A stretch of 64,000 nt of DNA from Cryptosporangium phraense (GTDB lineage: Bacteria; Actinomycetota; Actinomycetes; Mycobacteriales; Cryptosporangiaceae). The notes below the pieces were generated by a model. It worked only from the letters and a program-made list of their open reading frames with translations, was not told the DNA's origin and made no database searches. Below, one piece after another: positions 8,430 to 15,583 of this stretch. Each line of letters opens with the position of its first letter. Position 1 is the first letter of the stretch. The stretch covers positions 186,001 through 250,000 of the forward strand of contig NZ_VIRS01000001.1 of assembly GCF_006912135.1 (NCBI RefSeq). Reading direction: 5' to 3'. The translations under genes were made by a program, and so were the position numbers.

Positions 8430-9080
8430 TCACGACGGCAGGTGAGCCCGCGCGTACGCGGCGAGCTGTGCCCGGTCGACCAGCCCGAGACGGTTACGCA
8501 GGTCCGCGCGGATGGACTCCACCGTCCGGACGCTGACCGAGAGCTGCTGCGCGGTCTGAGCGTTGGTGTATCCGGCGGCCCACAGCCGGATCGCGGCCTG
8601 TTCCCGCTCGCTCAACGCCGGGGAGGCCGGTTGTGGGCCCCGAGCGAGCCGGACGGCCAGCTGCGGCTGCACGTACTGCCGGCCCGCGGCCACGGCGGCG
8701 ACCGCGGCGGCGAGCTCGGTCGCCGGAGCGTCCTTGAGCACGAAACCCGCTGCGCCGGCCGCGAGGACCGCGCGAACCACCGGAAGATCGTCCTGCGCGG
8801 AGAGGATCAGGATCGGCACGGACGGCGCGGCCCGGCGCAGCTCAGGCAGGTGCCGCAGCGCGTGCCCATCCGGCAGATTCAGATCCAGGATCAGCACGAC
8901 CGGGGCCGCCCGGCCGGTGAGGATTTGGTAGGCCCCGGAGAGCGATCCGGCTTCCGCGACCACCGGGTGACCGGCTTCAGTGAGGAGCAGTCGGGTCCCG
9001 GCCCGCGTCGTGGGATGGTCGTCGACCACGGCCACGCTCACACCCGAGAGTGGGGCAGCTGGTGATGCGCGGTCGGTCAT
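8430..9080 (-). CDS. NarL/FixJ-family response regulator
   Basis: 216 residues: receiver domain (about 13-130) with acidic pair VVDDHPT, phospho-acceptor LILDLNLPDG, the ILSAQDD switch residue and FVLKDA lysine, then a LuxR-type helix-turn-helix (LSEREQAAIRLWAAGYTNAQ to VESIRADLRNRLGL, about 152-200). It presumably regulates genes in response to the kinase encoded just downstream. The ATG at 9080 has no Shine-Dalgarno, but TAGAGT lies exactly 6 nt before it (9092-9087), so the message is probably leaderless. Confidence 0.92.
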   Translation of the reverse strand: MTDRASPAAPLSGVSVAVVDDHPTTRAGTRLLLTEAGHPVVAEAGSLSGAYQILTGRAAPVVLILDLNLPDGHALRHLPELRRAAPSVPILILSAQDDLPVVRAVLAAGAAGFVLKDAPATELAAAVAAVAAGRQYVQPQLAVRLARGPQPASPALSEREQAAIRLWAAGYTNAQTAQQLSVSVRTVESIRADLRNRLGLVDRAQLAAYARAHLPS

Positions 9081-9108
9081 GCCGGGACTCTAATCCGCTC
9101 GATAGCCA

Positions 9109-10014
9109 TCACCACGGAGGCGAATCGGCTGGGGATCGTCGGACGTGGAGAGCGCGAAGCGCCGCGGTCAGCTGGTCGTGTCCCTGCTGGGTACCGATCC
9201 CCGCGCGGGCATTGGGATGCTCGCCGTAGTAACGGATCGCATGAGCGAGAAAGACCGGGTCGATGAAGATCCGCCGCTCAGCGATCCAGAACCGCTCGTA
9301 TTCGGCGGGTACCGGTGGGAAAGGCGACAGTGGGGTGGCGACCGGCCAGCGCGGTCGGTTGAGCAGTAGCCAGATTCCCCGGTTCTTGCCCGAGGGCGGT
9401 GGCGGACCTCCCGGCGCAAGGGCGTCCCAACTCAGCGTATGGATGGAACCCTGGGTCAGGCCACTGGCCCAGCGAATCGCGAGCCCGTCACTGCTCAGCG
9501 TCACGAACGGCCGGCGGAACAACGTCAGCCAAGTCGCGACGGCCAGCAGAACGACGGCCAGCACGACGAAGACGCCGGCAACGACCGCCCGCACCCAGAA
9601 CGAGTCCACGGGCACACGGCCGATCACGAGCAATCCCCCGGCCAGAGCAGCGAAATACGGGAGGGCTGCGTGATCCAGGAGCCGGGTCGGCCCGACGAAG
9701 ACTGCCCGTCCGCGTTGGCGACCGAGCATGAATGCTGCGGGACGCCGTCGGGAGACGCGCCAGAACATCGCGACGTGGAGGCCGAAGAAGACCAATCCGA
9801 CCGCGTACATCGGGAGGAATAACCCAGCCGACCAGTACTCGCCGCGCAAGGGACCCACGAAGAGGACCTTGATGAAGATGCCGACAGCCAAGGCCGCTGC
9901 GCTGAAGGCCAGCGTGACCGTCCGGCTTCGCCGTACCACTGCGGCCACGGCCGACGGGGTGACCTCCTCGGTCTCCAGCGCCGAAGGCAGGGCGGACGGC
10001 TTGCAGTGGGTCAC
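9109..10014 (-). CDS. Novel membrane protein family, paralog 1
   Basis: 301 residues from a GTG at 10014. Four hydrophobic segments (for example TLAFSAAALAVGIFIKVLF, AGLFLPMYAVGLVFFGLHVA, LPYFAALAGGLLVIG and VVAGVFVVLAVVLLAVATW) precede a cytoplasmic-looking C-terminal domain with LSWDALAPGGPPPPS, WLLLNRP, IFIDPVFLAHAIRYY and GEHPNARAGIGTQQ. The same motifs in the same order occur in the tandem genes at 12707 and 13426, so the three are paralogs of a family I cannot name. The start is chosen because it matches the start context of the 12707 paralog (GATACT, 7 nt, GTG). The frame is open upstream to 10122 but that part covers the dyad. Confidence 0.7.
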   Translation of the reverse strand: MTHCKPSALPSALETEEVTPSAVAAVVRRSRTVTLAFSAAALAVGIFIKVLFVGPLRGEYWSAGLFLPMYAVGLVFFGLHVAMFWRVSRRRPAAFMLGRQRGRAVFVGPTRLLDHAALPYFAALAGGLLVIGRVPVDSFWVRAVVAGVFVVLAVVLLAVATWLTLFRRPFVTLSSDGLAIRWASGLTQGSIHTLSWDALAPGGPPPPSGKNRGIWLLLNRPRWPVATPLSPFPPVPAEYERFWIAERRIFIDPVFLAHAIRYYGEHPNARAGIGTQQGHDQLTAALRALHVRRSPADSPPW

Positions 10015-10021
10015 CCGCCGA

Positions 10022-10081
10022 AGTATCGGTCGGCGATGGCTGCGACGGGCGATGGGTCGCGAAAGTTGCGGGAAACCCGCA
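10022..10081 (-). promoter_or_regulatory. Dyad element copy b with -10-like hexamer
   Basis: TGCGG (10067-10071), GAAAC, CCGCA (10077-10081), flanked on the left by GAAAGT. On the minus strand GATACT (10027-10022) begins 40 nt past the dyad, and the GTG start of paralog 1 follows 7 nt later, so transcription is probably leaderless with the dyad centred near -60. Confidence 0.65.
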
Positions 10082-10174
10082 CTACCTGCGTGACCACGCC
10101 GAACGCGCGTGCGGGGCGCCACGGCGGGCGGTCTTCGACTCTCTCAGCCGACGGACCGTTCCCCTGGACCACTG

Positions 10175-10537
10175 TTACTCGATCGCTCCTGGCAGGTCGT
10201 GGTGAGCGGCCAGTGTCGGCAGCTTTGGCGACGGTCGCAACCGTACGGCAGCGCCGTCACCATCCGGAGGCTCATTGCTCGGGATGCCCTCGAAGGCGAA
10301 GTCGGCGTCGCGGGCATCGACGGGCTCCGGATCGGGCAAGAGGAGGCGTGTAGCCAGGTCCGTCGCGTCGGCGAGCGAGTATCCGTAGAAGTCCAGCCGG
10401 ACCCATCCGCCCCGGCCGCGGTTGACCACCTGCACCCGTCGCACACCCGGCAGGAACATTCGCGCATGCGGTCCGGTCGACACAGCAAAGTCGTTGAGGA
10501 ACCGGAGCGCCTCGCGCCAGGACTCGCCCCCGCTCAC
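10175..10537 (-). CDS. Hypothetical protein (120 aa)
   Basis: A soluble protein starting at a GTG that overlaps the stop of the upstream gene by four bases (GTGA). The sequence has a helical start (SWREALRFLNDFAV), two strands (RRVQVVNRGRGGWVRLDFYG) and a helix (SLADATDLATRLLL), then an acidic Pro-rich tail (DPEPVDARDAD, NEPPDGDG). No known family. It is the second gene of a two-gene operon with the small membrane protein at 10534-10794, which lies downstream of dyad copy c. Confidence 0.55.
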   Translation of the reverse strand: MSGGESWREALRFLNDFAVSTGPHARMFLPGVRRVQVVNRGRGGWVRLDFYGYSLADATDLATRLLLPDPEPVDARDADFAFEGIPSNEPPDGDGAAVRLRPSPKLPTLAAHHDLPGAIE

Positions 10538-10794
10538 GCCCCGGGCTCGCTAGTCGATCGCGCTGGGTTGTCTCGTTGCCGGTCCCGACGCCACTCGCCG
10601 ACAAACCGAACGAACCAGCCGACCGCGATAGACGTAAATAGAGCGAGCAGCAACGCGTATCTGACCGTGTCTGTCGCCCAGGCCGCGGCCCGGTAGCTGT
10701 CCGCGAGGCTCCACCCGAACCGAATCGCAGAGACGACGCCCAGACCGGCCACCACCGCCGTGAACCAGGGCCTCCGGTAATCAAGACGTCGCAC
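10534..10794 (-). CDS. Small two-helix membrane protein (86 aa)
   Basis: The GTG at 10794 is preceded by AAGGAG with a 7-nt gap, a strong ribosome binding site; a GTG/ATG further upstream at 10821 is therefore rejected. Two membrane segments (FTAVVAGLGVVSAIRFGWSL and YALLLALFTSIAVGWFVRF) are joined by a polar loop, with a basic C-terminus (GEWRRDRQRDN). Function unknown. It overlaps the next gene by four bases. Unlike the neighbours controlled by dyads b, d, e and f, this transcript has an untranslated leader. Confidence 0.6.
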   Translation of the reverse strand: MRRLDYRRPWFTAVVAGLGVVSAIRFGWSLADSYRAAAWATDTVRYALLLALFTSIAVGWFVRFVGEWRRDRQRDNPARSTSEPGA

Positions 10795-10859
10795 CTGGCA
10801 TCTCCTTGCGTTCACCGCCAACGCGCCGAATCGACCGCCGCGCGCCTAAGCACACGTCG

Positions 10860-10908
10860 ACACTACGAAGGGGCTTCGTTGGTCAGGACCCTTTGCGGAC
10901 AACCCGCA
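10860..10908 (-). promoter_or_regulatory. Dyad element copy c (reverse orientation) with -10-like hexamer
   Basis: TGCGG (10894-10898), ACAAC, CCGCA (10904-10908); on the minus strand it reads GGAAGCTGCGG-N5-CCGCA. A minus-strand TAGTGT (10865-10860) starts 29 nt past the dyad, about one helical turn closer than in copies b, d, e and f. The downstream gene starts at 10794. Confidence 0.5.
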
Positions 10909-10947
10909 GCTTCCGCAGGACAGGGCAGCATCGCCCGGGCACCCGGA

Positions 10948-11358
10948 CTAACTCCGTCCGGACTTCAACTCGTCATCGCTGTCAAACTCGCCGGCCCGCA
11001 CACGATCCACGAGCTCGCCTATCCGCGCCCCAGGCTCAACCCCAGCCGGTAGCACCTCCTTAAGGAGTACCTTGACGCGGCCTACCGGACCCCACCGCGA
11101 CCCTTCGACCCGCAGAACACCCACCTTCCATCGTGCACGGTGGCCCCAGGCCCGCTCAAATATCACCGCGAGCAGAAGGGCTACCAGCATCAATGCAAGG
11201 CCCGATAGATCGGTCGCTCCTCCGTCGAACACGCTGCGGGTCAATGACTCGTATCGTTTGACGCCGCGTACCCAGAAGACCCATGGGGGCCGTTCGACCC
11301 GGACGTCATGATCGCTCGGCTCGAACCCCAATTCTCCAGGCAACTCACTGAACGCCAC
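10948..11358 (-). CDS. Hypothetical membrane protein (136 aa)
   Basis: GTG start at 11358. After a ~35-residue polar head (ELPGELGFEPSDHDVRVERP), residues about 50-70 form one transmembrane segment (LSGLALMLVALLLAVIFERAW). The rest is a small basic-then-acidic domain (VLRVEGSRWGPVGRVKVLLKEV, RIGELVDRVRAGEFDSDDEL). The head also contains PPWVFWVRGVKRYESLTRS, which could be a second, weaker membrane contact. No family recognised. It lies upstream of dyad copy c on the same strand and has no dyad of its own that I can see. Confidence 0.5.
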   Translation of the reverse strand: MAFSELPGELGFEPSDHDVRVERPPWVFWVRGVKRYESLTRSVFDGGATDLSGLALMLVALLLAVIFERAWGHRARWKVGVLRVEGSRWGPVGRVKVLLKEVLPAGVEPGARIGELVDRVRAGEFDSDDELKSGRS

Positions 11359-11562
11359 CGCGTCCGCCTCTCACGGTCGACCCGCCAGGGTATTCGCCTC
11401 GGATGCGCACACGACATTCAGTTCGGCCGGCCTCTTCAAATTCTGACGGAGGCGAGACCTCGGTTCGGCTTACCGACCGCGGGTGCTCGTCACGACGGGT
11501 GGTCCGCCGATGTTCATTTTGACGGGCGCGCGCCTGTCGGGAGACCAAAGTCCGGCGATCTC

Positions 11563-12264
11563 TCAATCCCGAAAGTCGGCGCACACCGTTCGCTGGAAAG
11601 TGGTAGCCGGCGTACGCGCAATCCGCTCGGCACCTTTCCGGAATTGGAGATATAAAACCTCTCCCGGCGAAATATCCCGCAGCTCCTCTACGGTAAAATC
11701 TACGGATAGAGTGCTCCACTTGCTGCTATCCGTCCCGCCGAAAATCGAGTACACCGTGTTGGGCTGGAGCACGTCCAGAGGGTGGTCTGCCGTCCAGCCG
11801 GTCGGCGGAGCGATCAACGAAACCGCCGCATACCGACGAATTCTTTGGTCGCTATCCCAATTGCCTAGCGTGATCAACTTTTCGCCGTCGTCGCGGTATA
11901 GGACGACGCCGTCGATCCACCCCTTACAGACCGCTATGACGGCGACCGGCTGACCGGACGCATCCACGCTCACGCCGGTGAATCCGCCTTGCGGAACGCT
12001 GCAGCCCGATAAAGTCGCCAAAAGGCTCACAAGCCCGATCCTTGCCAGCCAGCGCCCGATCAGATCGATCCAGGCGCGGGGTCTGCCGACATTCTCGCGC
12101 GGCTCGGGCGGCGCGAAAAGCAGGATTCGCTGGGCGCAGAGTCGGGCGACCGAACGATCAGAGCACCGCTCGAAACGACCCTCTTGATGCCTCCCTCGAG
12201 CCTGCCACCCACGGCTGCCATACCGGGGCGGCAAGGCACGCCCGCCTCGCCCTGGCACGATCAT
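11563..12264 (-). CDS. Putative lipoprotein, start uncertain
   Basis: The secure part begins around 12072: WIDLIGRWLARIGLVSLLATLSGC is a signal peptide with lipobox LSGC (Cys codon 12003-12001), followed by ~145 residues of a beta-rich domain (GVSVDASGQPVAVIAVCKGW, DGVVLYRDDGEKLITLG, WTADHPLDVL). No ATG, GTG or TTG gives a normal-length signal peptide in this frame. The only promoter-consistent start is the ATG at 12264, which has the leaderless spacing seen with dyad d but adds ~64 residues that look non-coding. Either a longer leader is real, a non-standard start is used, or the 5' end has been damaged. Function unknown; probably displayed on the outer face of the membrane. Confidence 0.5.
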   Translation of the reverse strand: MIVPGRGGRALPPRYGSRGWQARGRHQEGRFERCSDRSVARLCAQRILLFAPPEPRENVGRPRAWIDLIGRWLARIGLVSLLATLSGCSVPQGGFTGVSVDASGQPVAVIAVCKGWIDGVVLYRDDGEKLITLGNWDSDQRIRRYAAVSLIAPPTGWTADHPLDVLQPNTVYSIFGGTDSSKWSTLSVDFTVEELRDISPGEVLYLQFRKGAERIARTPATTFQRTVCADFRD

Positions 12265-12270
12265 GCGCGA

Positions 12271-12331
12271 AGCGTAAGCAGAGTCTCTGCAATTGCCAGC
12301 GCCCGGAGCCGAAACTTGCGGGTCAACCGCA
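12271..12331 (-). promoter_or_regulatory. Dyad element copy d with -10-like hexamer
   Basis: TGCGG (12317-12321), GTCAA, CCGCA (12327-12331), flanked by GAAACT. On the minus strand TACGCT (12276-12271) begins 41 nt past the dyad and an ATG follows 6 nt later (12264). The spacing is the same as in copies b, e and f. Confidence 0.6.
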
Positions 12332-12636
12332 GCCAAGAGGCATGGTCTGTCCACCTCTTGACCGAATTTCGAGCCTTCCGCTAAGAGCGACTGCACGGAT
12401 ATTGCAACTCCTAGGTAGCCCGCTCGTTAAGCAGTCGCCGCCGCGCGAAGAAACCCCGATACCCGTCCAAAAGTCGCAAGCCGCAACCACCGTCACCGAC
12501 GCCCATGGCCCAACGGCCGGTCGCTGTGAGACGGGCAACGGGAACCCTCGTAACCCGCCGGTCCGTCAGCGGTACGGCCATCGAGCCAAAGGTCGAGGAC
12601 CTGGACCCGCCATCCCAGGTCTACGCTGGTCAGGAA
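12332..12636. other. Intergenic between divergent dyad-controlled units
   Basis: About 300 bp between dyad copies d and e. No frame with start signal and coding character on either strand. Confidence 0.45.
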
Positions 12637-12699
12637 GTTGCGGATAGTCCGCAACCTTGGACTTCATGCTTCCCCGGTCGAACGCTCGCGCTCGATACT
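12637..12699 (+). promoter_or_regulatory. Dyad element copy e with -10-like hexamer
   Basis: GTTGCGG (12637-12643), ATAGT, CCGCAAC (12649-12655), a perfect 7-bp dyad preceded by GGAA. GATACT (12694-12699) begins 41 nt past the CCGCA core and the GTG start of paralog 2 follows 7 nt later. Confidence 0.65.
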
Positions 12700-12706
12700 G
12701 CGTCGA

Positions 12707-13420
12707 GTGACGATCGACCCGGTGACGCGCCGCAGCCGCCGAACGGCGCTGGTCTTCGGCGCCCTCGGAGCCGGCAGCGTCGCCGCTCTCTGGGCCGTGA
12801 GCCGCCGCCGACCCGCGAGTCTCGCAATCGGCCTGCGCCGAGGAAAACCGGCATTCGTTGCGCCGAGCACTCCGGTGCTCCGCGGATCGCTCGTCGTCAC
12901 CTCTGCCCCGTTCGCCGCGCTTCTCGCGACGTCGCCCTTCTTCGCCGCACTGTTCGACGGCACCACCCGCGTCCTGTTTCACGCAGCAACCGCGTCTGTG
13001 GCCATCGTCGGTCTGGGACTTCACATCTGGACGCTCTACCGAGCCGCGCCGCTCCGTATCACCCCGGATGCCATCATCGCCCCGCTGCGACGCCGCATCC
13101 CGTGGGACGCACTCGCGCCTGACGGCCCCAGCTCGCGGTCCGCGCGCGGCACCACGGTGTGGCTGCTCGTCCGGACCGCGGCCCCCGACGGCCGACCTGA
13201 CGTCCGCGTCGCCACCACCCGATATTCAATACCGCCGTGCTCCCGAGACCTGCGCGACGTCTACGTCGACCCGGCGCTCCCCGGCGCCGCTCTGCGCTAC
13301 TACCGCGATCACTCCGGCGCCCGCCCGTCGATCGGCCCACCTGACGGATTCCAACGCCTGCTCACCGCGCTCGCCCAAGACGTCCCCCGCGTGGCCGCGA
13401 CACTACTGCACGGGCGCTGA
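12707..13420 (+). CDS. Novel membrane protein family, paralog 2
   Basis: 237 residues from GTG 12707. It opens with DPVTRRSRRTALVFGALGAG, has membrane segments at about 18-32, 67-85 (LVVTSAPFAALLATSPFF) and 95-115, then the shared C-terminal domain: RIPWDALAPDGPSSRSARG, VWLLVRTA, VYVDPALPGAALRYYRDH, ARPSIGPPDGFQRLLTAL. It is shorter than its tandem neighbour because the second membrane segment region is missing. The 5' context (GATACT, 7 nt, GTG) matches paralog 1. It forms an operon with paralog 3, whose ATG lies 5 nt after this stop. Confidence 0.7.
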   Translation: MTIDPVTRRSRRTALVFGALGAGSVAALWAVSRRRPASLAIGLRRGKPAFVAPSTPVLRGSLVVTSAPFAALLATSPFFAALFDGTTRVLFHAATASVAIVGLGLHIWTLYRAAPLRITPDAIIAPLRRRIPWDALAPDGPSSRSARGTTVWLLVRTAAPDGRPDVRVATTRYSIPPCSRDLRDVYVDPALPGAALRYYRDHSGARPSIGPPDGFQRLLTALAQDVPRVAATLLHGR

Positions 13421-13425
13421 GCACG

Positions 13426-14262
13426 ATGAGAGCCGACCCCGTGACCCGCCGCAGCCGACGCATCGCCTTACTCTTCGGCGTCCTCGGCGCGGGCGGATTT
13501 ACTGCGTGGCATCTCTGGCCGACCGAACAGCTCTACGCCCTGCCGGTCTGGATCATCGTCATCCCTGTCGGCCTTGTCCCGATTCTCGTCGGGATCTACA
13601 TGGCCCTGTTCTGGTCGGCGAACCGCAGGCCACCGGCCGGCCTGCAGATCGGCCACCGACGCGGCACGGCGATGTTCCTCGCCCCGAGCACCCCGCTGAT
13701 CCGCGGAGCCGTGTTCCTCCTGACCACGCCGTTCCTGGCCGGTCTCGTCACTGAACACAGCTTTACCGAGCTAACCACCGGTGCCGCGAAAACGGTCGTT
13801 TGCGCTCTTCTCGTCCTCGTCGCGATCGGGATCACCGGCGCGCACGTCTGGTTGTTCTACCGATCAGCGCCGCTCCGTCTCACCGCCGAGGGCGTCGTTA
13901 CTCCGCTCGGCCGCAGGATCCCGTGGGACGCCTTCGCGCGCGACGGGCCTAGCTCCCGGTCCGTCGAAGGCAATACGGTCTGGCTACTCGTCCGCCATGC
14001 CACCCCCGGCGGCCGCCCCTACACCGGACCAGTACTCGCAGCGCGGACGCCGACCTACGAGTGGTACCCGCTCACCCTCGACGGCATCTTCATCGACCGT
14101 CAGTTCCTCGCGGCCGCGCTGCGCTACTACGCCGAGCACCCGGACGCTCGCCCCACGATCGGCACCGCTGACAGCTACCACCGCCTACTGACCGCGCTCA
14201 CCAACTCGAGGGTGACCACCGGCAACGCGGCCGCCCACCAGCCGGGCGCATCTCCCCCGTGA
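13426..14262 (+). CDS. Novel membrane protein family, paralog 3
   Basis: 278 residues. N-terminus MRADPVTRRSRRIALLFGVL is nearly identical in layout to paralog 2, which points to a recent tandem duplication. Membrane segments: about 15-30, 38-62 (VWIIVIPVGLVPILVGIYMA), 88-104 (LIRGAVFLLTTPFLAGLV) and 122-142. The C-terminal domain carries RRIPWDAFARDGPSSRS, VWLLVRHA, IFIDRQFLAAALRYYAEHP and ARPTIGTADSYHRLLTAL. The order membrane anchor, PWDA(L/F)A turn, LRYY helix is common to all three copies. Function unknown. Co-transcribed with paralog 2 from dyad copy e. Confidence 0.7.
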   Translation: MRADPVTRRSRRIALLFGVLGAGGFTAWHLWPTEQLYALPVWIIVIPVGLVPILVGIYMALFWSANRRPPAGLQIGHRRGTAMFLAPSTPLIRGAVFLLTTPFLAGLVTEHSFTELTTGAAKTVVCALLVLVAIGITGAHVWLFYRSAPLRLTAEGVVTPLGRRIPWDAFARDGPSSRSVEGNTVWLLVRHATPGGRPYTGPVLAARTPTYEWYPLTLDGIFIDRQFLAAALRYYAEHPDARPTIGTADSYHRLLTALTNSRVTTGNAAAHQPGASPP

Positions 14263-14358
14263 TGACGCCGACGGCCTCGTGCCCACGACGTTTTAGGGCG
14301 GCCGGCTCCGCGACGACCTGACCACCACGATCGTCCGCTGAGCGACGAACGGTCATGC

Positions 14359-14538
14359 TCACCAGCCCGAGACGCTCATTCCGCGGCGCAGGCTAGCCCG
14401 AAGACGTGACTTCGCAATCCGGTACCGCAGTCGGGGCAACCAACCGGACTCAGGGGTGAGCCCCATACGCGTGCGCAGAAGTTCCTCCTCCGTACGCAGA
14501 CCCTCGCAAAACAGTGCGCGGAAGTCGACGAAGCTCAT
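14359..14538 (-). CDS. Small basic helical protein (59 aa), coupled to upstream gene
   Basis: ATG at 14538 overlaps the stop of the 14535-14978 gene (ATGA). The product is mostly helical and basic: MSFVDFRALFCEGLRTEEEL, RTRMGLTPESGWLPRLRYRI, AKSRLRASLRRGM. The tight coupling and coding character make it a likely real gene. No family recognised. Confidence 0.5.
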   Translation of the reverse strand: MSFVDFRALFCEGLRTEEELLRTRMGLTPESGWLPRLRYRIAKSRLRASLRRGMSVSGW

Positions 14539-14978
14539 GCCCGCCCTTCAGCCATCCGAACGGAAAGCCGGTGCTCGTCCGGGATCGCCGGCGGCTCATC
14601 CGCTGCCGTGGACCAGGCCACCCCGCCCCGATGCCTCGCCCACTGCAGTGCCCTACCGGGCGGCTCCTGAACGTGGCTGTAGAAGACGTCCATACCCATC
14701 CGCTCCGCCGTCATCGATGTCCGCCCCAAGCCATCCGGATCGCGGGTGAGGTCCCAGTCCAGGCCCAATACCAAATCCCGCGTCGGGCCGTGCTGGACGA
14801 AGAGAACGCACAACGCACCGCACTCGTACCGGCCCGGGTCGACCCAGCTCGCGAGGATCCGCACGCTCGGGTCCGCCTCCAGCCGGGCGGTCTCCAGCAT
14901 TGCTCGCCGCACAGCCTCCCCATAAACCGACCGATCCTGTTCCGATTCCACGTCGACGGGCCTCCCGGTGCGCGCCAC
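14535..14978 (-). CDS. Hypothetical protein (147 aa)
   Basis: The frame is open from 15098, but its first 40 codons look non-coding and overlap the neighbour by 16 bases; the GTG at 14978 is the first start with plausible protein downstream. Visible features: a helix (SVYGEAVRRAMLETARLEAD), two strands with a DPGRYECG turn and LCVLFVQHGPTRDLVLGLDW, a DPDG loop and a C-terminal EWxxxxxAVAWST-like stretch (ALQWARHRGGVAWST). Looks like a small alpha/beta regulatory or immunity-type fold, but I do not recognise a family. It is followed by the coupled 59-residue gene. Confidence 0.5.
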   Translation of the reverse strand: MARTGRPVDVESEQDRSVYGEAVRRAMLETARLEADPSVRILASWVDPGRYECGALCVLFVQHGPTRDLVLGLDWDLTRDPDGLGRTSMTAERMGMDVFYSHVQEPPGRALQWARHRGGVAWSTAADEPPAIPDEHRLSVRMAEGRA

Positions 14979-15082
14979 CGCGTTACTACGCCGGCCGTTG
15001 GGTGACTCTGGCGTAGGCAGCGCCCCGCTCAATCTTCGACCGCGACGCCCAACCGCGCCCCGGGCTCGTTCTCGATCCCACG

Positions 15083-15583
15083 TCAGTGGTCCGCCCACGG
15101 CTCGACGTACCGCATCCGCCCTGGCTCCAGATCGAGCCGGCGGATCTCGTCGTCGAAGCGACGCAGTTCGTCATCGGTGAACTCGAAATACAACGCCTGG
15201 CCGCTGTCGGCCATGGTGAACACCTCGAACTCGCCGCCGCGGAGGGACCCGTCGGTATGGCGCCCGTAGCCGTCGGCGCAGATCATCCACGGACCGAGTG
15301 TCTCGACGAGCCGATACTCCTCGTCCTCACGCGGATCCAGATCGACGATCCACCCACCCGGCGCCCGCGCCGCACCTAGCTCTGCGAGCCGTGCAAACGG
15401 ACCCGTCAGCGATTCCGGCAACGTCGGCCAGTCGGAGAGCACGGACATCTGCATGGTCGCCACCACCGGCCGGACGATCTCCAGCGCCACCGGCACCAGT
15501 AGTAACAGCTCCCCCAACGGCACGTCGTCGGTCAGCAGCGCGCAATAGCGCCGACCACCTTCCACCCACCTCTTGCCTCTCAC
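15083..15583 (-). CDS. Hypothetical protein, second gene of the DUF4240-like operon
   Basis: 166 residues. The GTG at 15583 overlaps the upstream stop by four bases; another GTG at 15565 after AAGAGG is possible. The N-terminal third is hydrophobic (LGELLLLVPVALEIVRPVVA). The rest is soluble: LSDWPTLPESLTGPFARLAE, WIVDLDPREDEEYRLVE, WMICADGYG, GEFEVFTMADSGQALYFEFT, then DDELRRFDDEIRRLD. The pattern resembles small SMI1/immunity-like or DUF-type regulators, without a clear match. Co-transcribed with the 15580-16449 gene from dyad copy f. Confidence 0.55.
   Translation of the reverse strand: MRGKRWVEGGRRYCALLTDDVPLGELLLLVPVALEIVRPVVATMQMSVLSDWPTLPESLTGPFARLAELGAARAPGGWIVDLDPREDEEYRLVETLGPWMICADGYGRHTDGSLRGGEFEVFTMADSGQALYFEFTDDELRRFDDEIRRLDLEPGRMRYVEPWADH

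Noticed and set aside
10748-10821. Start at 10821 for the two-helix membrane protein
   Set aside because: The GTG at 10794 is preceded by AAGGAG with 7-nt spacing; the longer start has none.
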